Origin: Bacteroidota bacterium
GTDB taxonomy: Bacteria; Bacteroidota; Bacteroidia; UBA8524
Reading direction: 5' to 3'
Assembly (NCBI GenBank): GCA_008933805.1
Contig: WBUH01000001.1
Coordinates: 408,344 to 472,343, forward strand
DNA: 64,000 nt
Shown here: in pieces, positions 18,101-26,527 of the stretch
How the letters are laid out: each line of letters starts with the position of its first letter
How positions within the stretch are numbered: the stretch's first letter is position 1
Made by a program: the position numbers and the translations under genes
Notes under the pieces: generated by a model
The model's database searches: none
The model's input: only the letters and a program-made list of their open reading frames with translations
Told to the model about the DNA's origin: nothing

Positions 18101-19163
18101 CTTCGGTAGGGTTGGCGGTAGCGGTTATTTCAATATCCCCACACAATAGTATTTCTTCTATCCTAAGGGCATTTTCGCTGTAAAAATCTTCGCACAGGTT
18201 GCGGTGCGCTTGTAATTTGCGCTGTGCAGCGGCCAGTATGCGGCGGATAACGTTTATTTTCTTTTTGTAGGTTTCCACCAAAGCAGTACTGCCTTTAAAA
18301 ATAAAGTCGTCAATGGCTTTGGCTATCTTCTCTAAACCTAGAATAGGGTCGGTTCCGCCCGAAGTAAGTTTGGTGCCTTCTAATTTTAAACCTCCGGCTT
18401 CCCAAGTCAGTTTAACTTCATAACCTGAGGGTACTTCTTCTTCGTAAGAACTGAACGACTCAATATGTTGTTTGATGGATGCGTTTTGGGCAAAATTCAC
18501 CTGCTTGTTATCCCAACGTGGGAAACCAATAACCATGTGAAACTGCACGCCTTCCATTTTTGGGTCGTCAGGGTGAGAAACCACAGTATAGGTAGCTTTT
18601 AGGGTGTTCTCGTTCAAATCACCGTACACTGCCGATTCATCAAACTCAAACAAAACGTCGTACAGACCTTTTACAAAAAACGATTCTTGTCCGGCATAGC
18701 TTTGCTTGTGTTCAAGTATGTGTTTCAGCTGGTTCACATAAATCAACACCTCAGCGTCGCTTGCCACTTCCAGCCAAGCGTTTTTAATGCCCAGTAGTTC
18801 GGTAGTACCGTCAACAGTTTCTTCAATTACCACATCCATCAGCAATTTGCGATAGTCGTTGATGGTTAAAGGGGCGTTGTGAAGTATTTGGCGGGCGGTA
18901 TAAAAATTCTGGTAATCGCTAACCGGGGCAGAAGGGCCTGCTGCAAGCAGGTCTTTAATATCAAAAGTGAGACGGTAGCCCAAATCGGTAATGGCATAGC
19001 ACAAGGCTTCCAACAGGGTAATCCCCGGGTCGTGCAAGTTGTGGTCGGTCCATATAACCCCGCTAAGCTCGGTGATACGTTCCAACCCCTTCTCACGCAG
19101 TGTATCAAACTGCATGCTTTCCAACTCGTAAGGTGCTTTTGATATAGTTACCGGTTCAGTCAT
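15183..19163 (-). CDS. Second large baseplate protein (Afp12/gp7-like position)
   Basis: A 1326-residue protein beginning with the segment typical of eCIS baseplate wedge proteins: LERITELSGVIWTDHNLHDP, then GITLLEALCYAITDLGYRL (about 30-68). It carries a conserved CEEC motif (1189-1192) followed by VVMPYWPQRFRN and a C-terminal helical segment (about 1235-1300). The middle includes repeated beta-rich modules, for example around 960-1130 with SYTAALTKTGNCLIVTGQN. It directly follows the baseplate J gene (13-nt gap). In Afp/PVC terms this is the partner of the gpJ-like protein in the baseplate wedge. The assignment rests on the N-terminal signature, size and gene order; the internal modules are not recognised. 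Confidence 0.8.
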   Translation of the reverse strand: MTEPVTISKAPYELESMQFDTLREKGLERITELSGVIWTDHNLHDPGITLLEALCYAITDLGYRLTFDIKDLLAAGPSAPVSDYQNFYTARQILHNAPLTINDYRKLLMDVVIEETVDGTTELLGIKNAWLEVASDAEVLIYVNQLKHILEHKQSYAGQESFFVKGLYDVLFEFDESAVYGDLNENTLKATYTVVSHPDDPKMEGVQFHMVIGFPRWDNKQVNFAQNASIKQHIESFSSYEEEVPSGYEVKLTWEAGGLKLEGTKLTSGGTDPILGLEKIAKAIDDFIFKGSTALVETYKKKINVIRRILAAAQRKLQAHRNLCEDFYSENALRIEEILLCGDIEITATANPTEVAAAIYHDVAQFLSPQVYFYSLEEMQAKGYNSDEIFDGPALEHGFIDPEELSATERAKCIHASDIIRIIMDVKVDGKRPVIAVRNLQIANKPQDNADGSVTEKSVRWCLELAYNQLYVPRLSEELSKLTFYKDTLPFGYDEDEMFAVLDELKSTDRTRIHPNPVLDMPVPKGKWRETDDYTAVAEDLPLTYGVNTAGLKFPPTDPEALKKREAQANQLKGFLLFFDQLLEGYLNQLTGVKELFSMNKGTDTDGNLIFNKTYFTAHPLTSHPNDGHLIADPTTIEESLQNAAETPAEFEKRKNKFLDHLLARFCEQFTDYALLAYSIDGPKAGMELIKDKLEFLNLYPEISANRGKAFNAHDAVIWNQQNVSGYEKRTSLLSGINARHPNTLFFTPDVFKIAGLNYTVRKTATDIPLKNISAFANTDALLENLESVVAAGIFRNNYSISKQASKFIYTLYADLEKTQPLAISYKDYNTTALAEADIADAILLCTNEFLHQPGANRKNLTPAINAYITSTVSADMVTDPPQYIISYKLYKKPFAFTNANLLMTGELHGEALKGDSQATVLQKGEDNKINKLWQLLRFASDEDNYGFTPDAPPYSSNYYFILNDHNGAIGKSYAKDFNAPLAAAIENYPQASVTIAASAANNGTHKVTNAKSKGPFIEITINKTLSATSPLGVVTFEQSYTAALTKTGNCLIVTGQNLTQNIYNNTSIVFKNQNGGAETTYTITGIKHSGGNTEIKVAEKISANASGTILYNLVFDIKKVSGKVLTIRGGRDIAAVEDCVKTLQDILLEREGMHLTEHVLLRPRYSTQKTPPDAFDDTLMGINTDADCEECKIADTYSFVMSVVMPYWPQRFRNIYLRGFMEKTMRIEAPAHLAMNICWINPEQMAEYELRYKEWLIALNTLRHSGNPNDAALKNKLKTALTHLIEIIEKLRTIYPEGRLHSCDESGSDTFKGAIVLNNTMLGTM

Positions 19164-19176
19164 TTACTACAATCGT

Positions 19177-22100
19177 TTATTTGTTACATCCGCACTCCTC
19201 TAATTCGTTAAACACGGGCGAGTACACCAGGTTACTGCCGCAGTTGCTGCAAAAACAACCGCTGCCCTCCAGCGGGGTTAATGTGTGCGTGGCGTATGAG
19301 GTAAACACCGAAGCTGCTGTAGTTGCCTCTGCTGTATCGGTATCTGCATTAGCGTTTACATTCAGCCAAGCGGGGGCGTGTATGTGCATTTCTACACACT
19401 GCACAAAATCTACATACTCCAACTGCTCAATGTGATAAATAAGGTTGCTTTTGTGTATGGTGGTGCCAAACAGCAACTCAGCATCGCTGTTATACGCCCA
19501 AGGGGCTAAAAACTCAGTGATTTTTTCGTGAAGTTTATCCAAGCATATTCCCACGTCTTCGCCGTCGTAAAAACGTACTTGCAAACGCACTTCCACCTCT
19601 TCGTAAATGGGGTTTTGTACCTCAATTTTTGCATGCGGTGTAGTACAGGTGGCAAGGTATGCCTTCACATCTTCCAAGGTACTTTTTGATACTTTGGGCT
19701 TCAACGGGTCTAAGGCATTTTGGTTATACGTGTCGGGCACCATTACCACTGTTACATAACCGGGAGCAAGGGGTTTGTAGCCGTTATCAGCACCGCTGTA
19801 ATAGGTGTGGTTGATTGCTTTTACGCGGTGTATGCCTGTAAAATTTTGCAGTATCAGCCGCTCGTAATCCCAAATGGTAATGGCGCGTTTTTTATGGCGT
19901 AAGCGTTCGCTTACCCGCACATAAAATGTGCTTCCGCTTTCTTGGGCTGCTCCGCCAAAAGAGGCATAGGGCTGCGATACTCCTTTTACGGATGAGTTGG
20001 GGGTGAACAGTTTGCTGATGGTTTTTGCCGCAAGGGTTTCGCCCGTGGCTTCTAAACCGTTGTGGGGGTAAAACTCGGCTTGTATGGCTTGCGGTAGTAT
20101 TTGAATGATTTTGCATACCGCGTCGGCATTTGCCGCAACAGCTAACCGAACCCATATCTTATCGGCGGGCATTAATGTATTGCCGGCATTGGCTGTTGAA
20201 GGCAGACTTAGTGTAACAATGCCTGTTTTTAGCAGTCCGTTGGTATTTTCACGTTGTAATTGGGCATCAGTAAAGTTTACCCATTGGTTATTGCTTAAAT
20301 AGCTCCATTCAACAACTGCAGTATCGGCCTCAGGGTTAGAGCTGCCTTCGGCTAATTGAAACAACAAGTTCACACTTTGTGGAGGCACGCAGTTTTCAAA
20401 ACCCAAATATAGTTCGCCTTTGTTACTGAAGGTGGGCAGCAGCGGTTTTATCTGCAAGCCGCCCGATGTGGTATTTTGCTGTGCCGAACCAAAAGGCCCG
20501 CAATGGAAAAACTTTGAGGTTGGGCTACTCAGTAACTCTATGGTTTCTGTAGCTGTGTAAGTAAGGTAAAGCTCCTCAAATTCAGGAGTATAAGGATTGT
20601 TGGGGACATAGTCTAATTGTTTTGTCTTGTCTGTAGCAGCCAATCCTAAGATGATGCCTTTTCCATACGAAAGTTGATACTCATCGTGCAAAAAGTCATA
20701 GCTGTTTAGTTCAAAAGCTAAATACCCTCTGTTTGAAGTGGTAGCATACCTTTTCCCTGCATCCGTATCTGGGTCTATTGTACTTGTTGTGAAACCCGAA
20801 GCTACCCATGTTTTGGGTGAGGTAGGTACAATGTCTGTAGATTCAAACATTGAAACCGCAGTTCCGTCGTCCCATTCGTTGCCGCTTAATAGATAGGGTT
20901 TTACGTTGTAATCATTGGTTTTGGGTTTTACTGTTGCCGAATGAAAGTTTGCATGATAGTCATAAAACTTAACAGCAGGCAGGTTGCGCCATTTAAAAGA
21001 GGCTTTTACTTGAGTGATTTTTTTTGAAAAAGCTTCGTTACTGCCTACATAAAACCTTGAGCCGATGACAGGTCGGGCACCAAAAGGCTGCATCGGCTTG
21101 GCGGGGTCTAATACTCCTTGCTCGTTTTGAAGTATCAGGGTTTTAAGCCCTGTTACATCAACCTGTATGCTTACATTTTTAATATTAAGTGTTTTTAACT
21201 GTTCAAATGCTGCATTCGTAGTCCCTTTTGCAAAGGTTATTTTCAGGCAGGGATATTTTGCATTAAACCCTTCGCCGTGTGTTTTGGAGTTGTAATCAAT
21301 AATTGCTTTTGCCGCTTTTGAGAAACCGAATTTAATGGTAAACGTAGCCCCGCTAAGGGTAGCTGATTGTACACCTGCTGCTCCATCGGCTCCTGTGGCC
21401 AAGGCAGCGGTGAGGTCTTGCTCTATCCAACCCTTTTCTCCGGTTGCGGTAATGATAAAATCAGTAATGGCAAGCAACTGTGGTGTTGGGTTAGGGATGT
21501 TGGTTTCTAACTCAAACGTAAGGGTCACAATCCGCACTCCTTCGGCCATGCGCAGGGTAGGGGATTCTATAGCAAACCCAAACGGGGTTTCTTCGCGGCT
21601 TTCATCGCCAAAGGGCAGCCATCCGCTTTCTTCTTTCGTTAGTTCTTCACCTTTGCCGTCGTTACTGTTGGCTATTGCTGAGGCAAACAGTTGGCGGCTG
21701 TTTTTAGCATAAATGCTGCAAATGCTGGTGAGCGAGGATTTATTTAAACTATAATCATCCGTAAGTGCATACAGTTTTTCAACACCGTTTACTTTTTCAC
21801 CTGTTTTAAACAAAGTACCTTCTTCAATCTCAAATGCGGCAATGTGTTTTGCCAACTGACCTATCAGGTACACTTGGTCGGGGATGGCTTCGTTTTCGGC
21901 AAAGCCCAATACATCGCGGTAAAAGAACTCAAGGTGTTTAGTGCCAAGCGTATTTAAATCGGCTTGCGCAATGGCAAACAATTCTAAGAATGCTGCAAAC
22001 AGTGCAAAGTGGGGAGCGGTATATCCGGCTTCGTCTAACTGCTGGGTAAAAAACTCTTTCCAGCCGCCGTTGGGGGTATTTGTATGGTCGTAATAGTTAT

Positions 22101-22251
22101 AATGATTGGCTGTTTCTTTAGTAAACTCCAGCAAGGCGTTAAAATCGCGTTCATCAATCTGCACAAATTTTTCTTTCAGGCCTTCGGGGAGCCTTTTCAC
22201 CTGGCTGGTGCCTTGGCGTTGTACGCCTGCTGTGAAACAGTTTAACGACAT
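19177..22251 (-). CDS. Baseplate J-like wedge protein (Afp11/gp6-like)
   Basis: A 1024-residue protein with the baseplate J hallmark in its last 300 residues: YVRVSERLRHKKRAITIWDYE, then LILQNFTGIHRVKAINHT, APGYVTVVMVP and IYEEVEVRLQVRFYDGEDVG. The N-terminal part (FNALLEFTKETANHYNYYD) and the central beta domains are typical of the large eCIS versions. The protein ends in an unusual Cys-rich tail with Cys999, 1001, 1004, 1020 and 1022, which could bind a metal or form disulfides in the finished particle. It follows gp25 by 8 nt and precedes the second wedge protein by 13 nt. It should form the ring that links spike hub and sheath. Confidence 0.88.
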   Translation of the reverse strand: MSLNCFTAGVQRQGTSQVKRLPEGLKEKFVQIDERDFNALLEFTKETANHYNYYDHTNTPNGGWKEFFTQQLDEAGYTAPHFALFAAFLELFAIAQADLNTLGTKHLEFFYRDVLGFAENEAIPDQVYLIGQLAKHIAAFEIEEGTLFKTGEKVNGVEKLYALTDDYSLNKSSLTSICSIYAKNSRQLFASAIANSNDGKGEELTKEESGWLPFGDESREETPFGFAIESPTLRMAEGVRIVTLTFELETNIPNPTPQLLAITDFIITATGEKGWIEQDLTAALATGADGAAGVQSATLSGATFTIKFGFSKAAKAIIDYNSKTHGEGFNAKYPCLKITFAKGTTNAAFEQLKTLNIKNVSIQVDVTGLKTLILQNEQGVLDPAKPMQPFGARPVIGSRFYVGSNEAFSKKITQVKASFKWRNLPAVKFYDYHANFHSATVKPKTNDYNVKPYLLSGNEWDDGTAVSMFESTDIVPTSPKTWVASGFTTSTIDPDTDAGKRYATTSNRGYLAFELNSYDFLHDEYQLSYGKGIILGLAATDKTKQLDYVPNNPYTPEFEELYLTYTATETIELLSSPTSKFFHCGPFGSAQQNTTSGGLQIKPLLPTFSNKGELYLGFENCVPPQSVNLLFQLAEGSSNPEADTAVVEWSYLSNNQWVNFTDAQLQRENTNGLLKTGIVTLSLPSTANAGNTLMPADKIWVRLAVAANADAVCKIIQILPQAIQAEFYPHNGLEATGETLAAKTISKLFTPNSSVKGVSQPYASFGGAAQESGSTFYVRVSERLRHKKRAITIWDYERLILQNFTGIHRVKAINHTYYSGADNGYKPLAPGYVTVVMVPDTYNQNALDPLKPKVSKSTLEDVKAYLATCTTPHAKIEVQNPIYEEVEVRLQVRFYDGEDVGICLDKLHEKITEFLAPWAYNSDAELLFGTTIHKSNLIYHIEQLEYVDFVQCVEMHIHAPAWLNVNANADTDTAEATTAASVFTSYATHTLTPLEGSGCFCSNCGSNLVYSPVFNELEECGCNK

Positions 22252-22259
22252 TGTTTATA

Positions 22260-22706
22260 CTATATATCGGTAGCTTCTTTTAAATAAAAAGGGTACACCA
22301 TGTTGTTGCGGGTGTTGGTGCTTATCACCGTGTATTCAACCACTAGCATAATTAAACCCTCGGTTTCGGTAACCAAGGTTTTCACATTATCTAGTTTTAT
22401 GCGGGGTTCAAAGTAGATAATAGCCTTGCGCACACGGTCTTTTAATCGGGTTAGCAAGCCTATGTCCATGCCTTCAAACATTAAGTCCTGCAAGTCGCCG
22501 CCGTATTGGGGTTGCATTACCCGCTCACCCAAGGCAGTTGAAAACAGTATTTCGAGGCTTTGGTTAATGTCTTCTTCTCCTTGTGCAAGATGTACGCCTG
22601 CATTACCGCCTGCGGCATGCTTAAAGAAGGCGGGCGGAAATGTCCATCCTCTGCCTAAAAATGTATTGATATCTTTTGCTTCGGGTTTCACAGTGTTATC
22701 CTCCAA
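22260..22706 (-). CDS. gp25/GPW-type baseplate protein
   Basis: A 148-residue protein matching the GPW/gp25 family over nearly its whole length: FLGRGWTFPPAFF near the start, then EEDINQSLEILFSTALGERVMQP and YGGDLQDLMFEGMD. The ERVMQPxYG segment is the family's best-conserved stretch. gp25 forms the inner baseplate and nucleates sheath polymerisation. Its first 11 nt overlap the end of the PAAR gene, and the baseplate J gene follows after 8 nt, in the order expected for spike and baseplate genes. Confidence 0.93.
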   Translation of the reverse strand: MEDNTVKPEAKDINTFLGRGWTFPPAFFKHAAGGNAGVHLAQGEEDINQSLEILFSTALGERVMQPQYGGDLQDLMFEGMDIGLLTRLKDRVRKAIIYFEPRIKLDNVKTLVTETEGLIMLVVEYTVISTNTRNNMVYPFYLKEATDI

Positions 22707-22977
22707 TAATTACAGTTGGGCAGCCTACTGCCGACATGGCTCCGCAGGCACAGGTATCAGAAGTGCGCAAGGCAGGTTTGCCGCCTATAAGCACAGTGCC
22801 TGAGCCGCTTGTAAAAGGGCTTGACGGTACGTGCCCCGATTGGGGCGGTAAGGGGCAGGTGTGCATATCGCCCAGCACGGCGGCGGGTTTGCCTCCTACC
22901 AAAACATTGGCTACACCGGGGCCTACAATGCTGCCCCCGTGTGTACTTGCGTCTCCTACTGTTGCTGCTGCTGCCAT
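22696..22977 (-). CDS. PAAR-type spike tip protein
   Basis: A 93-residue protein built of PAAR-like repeats: DASTHGGSIVGPGVANVLVGGKP, broken here as GPGVANVLVGGKPAAVLGD, then CPLPPQSGHVP and GSGTVLIGGKPALRTSDTCACG. PAAR proteins form the sharp zinc-stabilised cone at the tip of VgrG-type spikes. His and Cys residues (HTCP, CACG, VGCP) are consistent with metal binding. It is placed immediately after the VgrG-like gene (7 nt) and overlaps the gp25 gene. No extra toxin domain is attached. Confidence 0.93.
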   Translation of the reverse strand: MAAAATVGDASTHGGSIVGPGVANVLVGGKPAAVLGDMHTCPLPPQSGHVPSSPFTSGSGTVLIGGKPALRTSDTCACGAMSAVGCPTVIIGG

Positions 22978-22984
22978 TGGTTTA

Positions 22985-24712
22985 TCAGTTTATTTGTACC
23001 ATGCTTCCTTTTATAGTGGTGGTGCCGCCCGATGATACTTCGGAACCTGCGGAACCTTCTCCCTTAAATTTTGCAGAGGCACTTATCTCCACATTTACGC
23101 CTTCTATTTTCACGTCTCCGGTTGCCTTTAGGGTGATATCAGCGCCGCTTTCAAGGGTAATACCGTCGCTGCTTAGGGTAAGTGTGTTATTGTTGGCATC
23201 TTTGGCTACAATACTGCCTTCGGCTTCATCAATTACCACGCTGTAGCCGCCGGGAGTTTCTATGGTTACGCTGGGTGATTCATCATTAAATACCAGCTTC
23301 ATCCCGCTACGGGTAACAATGCCTTTTTCGTTATTGTCTTCAGTAGCTTCTATCATAGGGGGGATGCCACTGCTGTATAATTTTCCTAGTATGATGGGAT
23401 TGCGTGGGTCGTCATTCAAGAAGCCCAATACCACTTCGTCATTCAATTCAGGAAAAAATATCCAGCCGTGTGAGTCGCCGGCATCGGGGGCTGTCATGCG
23501 CGCCCAAATACCTTCTCCTTCGTTATCCACTAAGGGTAATTTCACTTTCACGCGGCTTTCGCCGTCGGGGTCGTTGTGTATGGCGGTAACAATGCCTATT
23601 TGCAGTCCGTTTACCGCGGGTAGTAATCCACTGGCAGGTTTTTCAACAACATCGTCATAGCGGTGGGCGAACAAATCTTTGGTAATCCCGAATTGCAAAT
23701 CGCAATACCAGCCCATTTCGTTGTTGAAATAATGGTTCACAGCAGTGATTACCGTGGTGCCGTTAAAGCGGTTTCCAAAGCCCTGAAAGTTGATTAATGT
23801 TCCAGTGGCGTAGCTATGCTGCCCCGAAACCCTGATGCGGCCTTGTATTTTGCTAAGTCGACTGTATAGGAGCCTACTATCGGCCCAAGCTTTGTTTTCT
23901 GTTTCATCAATTTTTCCGCCGTGATACACGGTATAATCTTCCCACTCCATCACACTCGAAAGAGTGCTTCCGTCTAAATCTCCTTGTGTGGCCAAGCTGG
24001 GTTCAGAGGCTTCGCTTTCAGTAATCTCCTGATTGGTGTAATTCCAAGTTTTTGCCTTTACAGCGGGAAACTGGTCGCGGGCATCAATCTCCGCTTCAAA
24101 CTCGTAAGTATCCAGTCCGAAGTTGAAGGTAGTTTCGGCTGAACCCCCTGCGGGGGCTTTTATTTCTATTTTATTTTGGTTGATTAGTACCCATTTGCCG
24201 TTCAGTTCGGCGCGGGTTACTATAAAATCCCAATCGGTACAGTTGTACTGCACCATTTCTTTGTGGGTTACGCTGGTGCTTTCAATGTCTTTATCAATCG
24301 ATGCTGCCCCTATCAACTCATCAAAAATGTCAGCATCTTTTACATCGTTGTACACTTTGTTTTTGCGCGCACCGGTTAGTACTACAGCCTTGTGGCGGCA
24401 CTCCAATTCAAGGTTCGGGTTTTCATAGTTGTTTATTTTTATGCCGTGTTTGGTAATGATGCCGTGAAAAATGGCTTGCTTATCAGAGCCGTATCCTGCG
24501 TTCACTTGTATTTCAGCTCCGGGCGCAAATATGTCTTCGTTGCTGTGCGGAAAATCCTGCGTGGCATTGTCGCCGTCCATCAGCACAATTTTGGCAACGG
24601 GTATTTTGTTCACACTGCTGTTGGTGGCAATGCTCAAAAGGCCGTACTGCCCGCCAAGGGCTGTTCCGTTCACCAATATCTCAAACGATGCAATTTCTAA
24701 TGCGGCGGGCAT
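22985..24712 (-). CDS. VgrG-type spike protein
   Basis: A 575-residue fusion with the gp27-like hub in about the first 340 residues (ASFEILVNGTALGGQYGLLS, DWDFIVTRAELNGKWVLI). A gp5-type OB domain covers about 365-450, with IGIVTAIHNDPDGESRVKVK and GWIFFPELNDEVVLGFLNDD. A repetitive beta-helix needle covers about 490-565 (TLTLSSDGITLESGADITLK). It trimerises at the centre of the baseplate and carries the PAAR tip encoded next. It is longer than gpV alone, and no lysozyme domain is present between OB fold and needle, as usual for eCIS. Confidence 0.94.
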   Translation of the reverse strand: MPAALEIASFEILVNGTALGGQYGLLSIATNSSVNKIPVAKIVLMDGDNATQDFPHSNEDIFAPGAEIQVNAGYGSDKQAIFHGIITKHGIKINNYENPNLELECRHKAVVLTGARKNKVYNDVKDADIFDELIGAASIDKDIESTSVTHKEMVQYNCTDWDFIVTRAELNGKWVLINQNKIEIKAPAGGSAETTFNFGLDTYEFEAEIDARDQFPAVKAKTWNYTNQEITESEASEPSLATQGDLDGSTLSSVMEWEDYTVYHGGKIDETENKAWADSRLLYSRLSKIQGRIRVSGQHSYATGTLINFQGFGNRFNGTTVITAVNHYFNNEMGWYCDLQFGITKDLFAHRYDDVVEKPASGLLPAVNGLQIGIVTAIHNDPDGESRVKVKLPLVDNEGEGIWARMTAPDAGDSHGWIFFPELNDEVVLGFLNDDPRNPIILGKLYSSGIPPMIEATEDNNEKGIVTRSGMKLVFNDESPSVTIETPGGYSVVIDEAEGSIVAKDANNNTLTLSSDGITLESGADITLKATGDVKIEGVNVEISASAKFKGEGSAGSEVSSGGTTTIKGSMVQIN

Positions 24713-24716
24713 GGGT

Positions 24717-25436
24717 TTATACTTTTTCTATGGGTGGAAAAGCAAGATGTGTAGCTTGTTTTAATTTTCTAAAGTTGTTCAGACGGTTCACCTCAGCAAT
24801 TTTCAGGTAATACTGTGGGTCGTTGTAAATTTCAGAGGTCATGTACGGCAAGTTATCCATACCGTTTGCAGTAACGTAGTGGGTAAGGTCGGGACTGTTA
24901 CGTTGGGCTTCGGCAGCTTGTTCTTCCAGCGCCTTGTGGCTCATAAAAGTGCAGTTTACCTTAGCCCGCAATGGCTTCCCGTCAGGGGCAAACAGTGAAT
25001 AGGTAACCTTTGCAGTGGTTAACACTCCTTGAAACAACAAGGTACCCCAACTTACTTTTAAAAAATTAGGACGGTGCGAACTTGGTTGCAACTCAAACGT
25101 AAGACGCAAAAAACGTTGTATCGAGTCTTCCACATGACCTTCAGCACGTATCAGTGCAAATTCGGCCTCGTTGCCCGTGTGCGAAGCTCCCGTTGCGTCC
25201 CAAAGCAATTCAATTGTTAGGTCTTTGCCTTTTGCGCTTTTAAATTGGGGCAGGCTGTCGGTAGCATTTTCAGGCCTTTCTGTATCAAACTCGTTTTTGT
25301 ACTCAACATCATAGGTATTGGGGTTGTACAATACATCAAAGGTGCCTACAATTTTTTTGTAGGTTTCGTCACTATGTGCAATTATGTGCACCTTAGTGAG
25401 GTTTCCCGATGGCATAAATACATTTTCAATTCCCAT
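24717..25436 (-). CDS. CIS tube-junction protein with C-terminal LysM-like domain (Afp7-like)
   Basis: A 239-residue protein. The N-terminal two thirds match the contractile injection system tube protein domain (GTFDVLYNPNTYDVEYKNEF, SAKGKDLTIELLWDATGA, then PNFLKVSWGTLLFQGVLTTA and VTYSLFAPDGKPLRAKVNCTF). The C-terminus (about 185-235) has a LysM-like stretch ending YLKIAEVNRLNNFRKL. In Afp/PVC particles the matching protein joins the spike hub to the first tube ring. It lies between the small DUF5908-like gene (3 nt) and the spike gene (4 nt). Confidence 0.9.
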   Translation of the reverse strand: MGIENVFMPSGNLTKVHIIAHSDETYKKIVGTFDVLYNPNTYDVEYKNEFDTERPENATDSLPQFKSAKGKDLTIELLWDATGASHTGNEAEFALIRAEGHVEDSIQRFLRLTFELQPSSHRPNFLKVSWGTLLFQGVLTTAKVTYSLFAPDGKPLRAKVNCTFMSHKALEEQAAEAQRNSPDLTHYVTANGMDNLPYMTSEIYNDPQYYLKIAEVNRLNNFRKLKQATHLAFPPIEKV

Positions 25437-25439
25437 GTG

Positions 25440-25595
25440 CTATCGTTCGTTTTTTGCTTTTACAATGGTTTTTATCTCGTCCACGGCCTTTTTCAGGCGT
25501 TTGTCCAAATCAGAATTTGTCGGCGGTGTTCCAGCACTTCCAGTGCTTTGTCCCACCTGTACAGATACTACTATCTCGTTTATTTGTACGGGCAT
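25440..25595 (-). CDS. Small DUF5908-like injection-system protein
   Basis: A 51-residue protein starting MPVQINEIVVSVQVG and ending in a Lys-rich helix (LDKRLKKAVDEIKTIVKAK). Short proteins beginning MPxxIxELxI with a charged helical tail, placed between tube genes and the LysM gene, are annotated DUF5908 in eCIS clusters. I chose the ATG at 25593-25595 because it lies 4 nt after the stop of the tube gene and starts the conserved motif; a longer in-frame reading would overlap the tube gene. Its role is unknown; its position suggests a tube or baseplate assembly factor. Confidence 0.7.
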   Translation of the reverse strand: MPVQINEIVVSVQVGQSTGSAGTPPTNSDLDKRLKKAVDEIKTIVKAKNER

Positions 25596-25599
25596 ACGG

Positions 25600-26055
25600 T
25601 TAAATAATTGGGATGGCTCTATAGTATTGGTAGGCAAGCTCCACCTGTTCTACCATCAGTTGAGGTTCTTGAGCGTTTAATCCCGTTACACTCCATTTCA
25701 CAGGGTAAGCCTGTACCACGTTCCATGCGTGCAGGGGTACGTGGTCTTCGTTCAGCAAGGTGATTAACAGGTCTGACGGAGTAAAATGAAACTCCTCAAC
25801 TCCTTTTTTGAACCAAGAGATTAGCTGTGAATGGTTGAGCATTCCGCGTTTAAGTGTAATGTTGCTAAATGTGGCAGTAGTAGGCAGCTTGTGCGAGAAA
25901 CGGTTTTCACCTCCCTCTTTAAACTCTTCGGTAGTTACAGTAACATCAAGCCCTGTAACTTCCTGAAAGCCAATGTCGGGTATGCCCGGCATCAGAGCCA
26001 CCAAGCCAATAAAATTTACACTAAAGTGCAGCCCTATGGGTGGGTATTTAAACAT
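25600..26055 (-). CDS. Tail tube protein, gp19 family (second copy, Afp5-like position)
   Basis: A 151-residue protein of the T4 gp19-like tube family: N-terminal FSVNFIGLVALMPGIPDIGFQEVTGLDV (two overlapping segments), then the family motif FSNITLKRGML near the middle, and ELAYQYYRAIPI at the end. It has the same plan as the 143-residue tube protein just upstream (NITLKRGM/I, hydrophobic W-x-V turn, C-terminal helix), so the two are paralogues. Having a main tube protein plus one or two adaptors that make the first rings next to the hub is the known arrangement in Afp/PVC. Being nearest to the LysM gene, this copy is the likelier adaptor. Confidence 0.88.
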   Translation of the reverse strand: MFKYPPIGLHFSVNFIGLVALMPGIPDIGFQEVTGLDVTVTTEEFKEGGENRFSHKLPTTATFSNITLKRGMLNHSQLISWFKKGVEEFHFTPSDLLITLLNEDHVPLHAWNVVQAYPVKWSVTGLNAQEPQLMVEQVELAYQYYRAIPII

Positions 26056-26073
26056 ACTTCCCTATGGTTTCGC

Positions 26074-26505
26074 TTATACAGCCTCTACTGTTAAACCTTC
26101 GTGTGCCAGCTCAATGCTTTCCATTGCCACCTCGTTGCCGGTGCTGTTAAGCGTTGGTCCTTCAACTTTGCAAGGCCAGCAGTTGCGCACTTTCCACACC
26201 ATCACAGGGGCGTGTTCTTCGTTCAGCAAGCTGATGGTAATATCACGACGCTCAATGTTGTTTAGTTTCACGGTGTTCAACCATTTAAAAAACTCATTGT
26301 CGCCTTTATAAATACCTCTTTTTAGGGTGATGTTTGAGTATTTAGGAATACCGGGCATTTTGGTGGTGTGGTATTCGGGCGATACGCCTTCCCTGTATTC
26401 AATTGGTTGTACTTCAACGGTTAGTCCGCTTGCTTCTGTGAAACCGATGCGGCTGCCACCCCATTCAACTTGGAAGTGGAATACCGGAACTGGATAAGTT
26501 GCCAT
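26074..26505 (-). CDS. Tail tube protein, gp19 family (first copy, probable main tube)
   Basis: A 143-residue gp19-like tube protein: VFHFQVEWGGSRIGFTEASG, VQPIEYREGVSPEYHTTKMP, then the hallmark YSNITLKRGIYKGDNEFFKW, and EVAMESIELAHEGLTV at the end. It stacks as hexamers inside the sheath and encloses the cargo. It directly follows the shorter sheath gene (22 nt) and precedes its paralogue by 18 nt. Being adjacent to the sheath genes, it is the best candidate for the abundant tube subunit, but which copy dominates the particle cannot be read from sequence. Confidence 0.9.
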   Translation of the reverse strand: MATYPVPVFHFQVEWGGSRIGFTEASGLTVEVQPIEYREGVSPEYHTTKMPGIPKYSNITLKRGIYKGDNEFFKWLNTVKLNNIERRDITISLLNEEHAPVMVWKVRNCWPCKVEGPTLNSTGNEVAMESIELAHEGLTVEAV

Positions 26506-26527
26506 AGTATTTATAATTGATTAGTGT

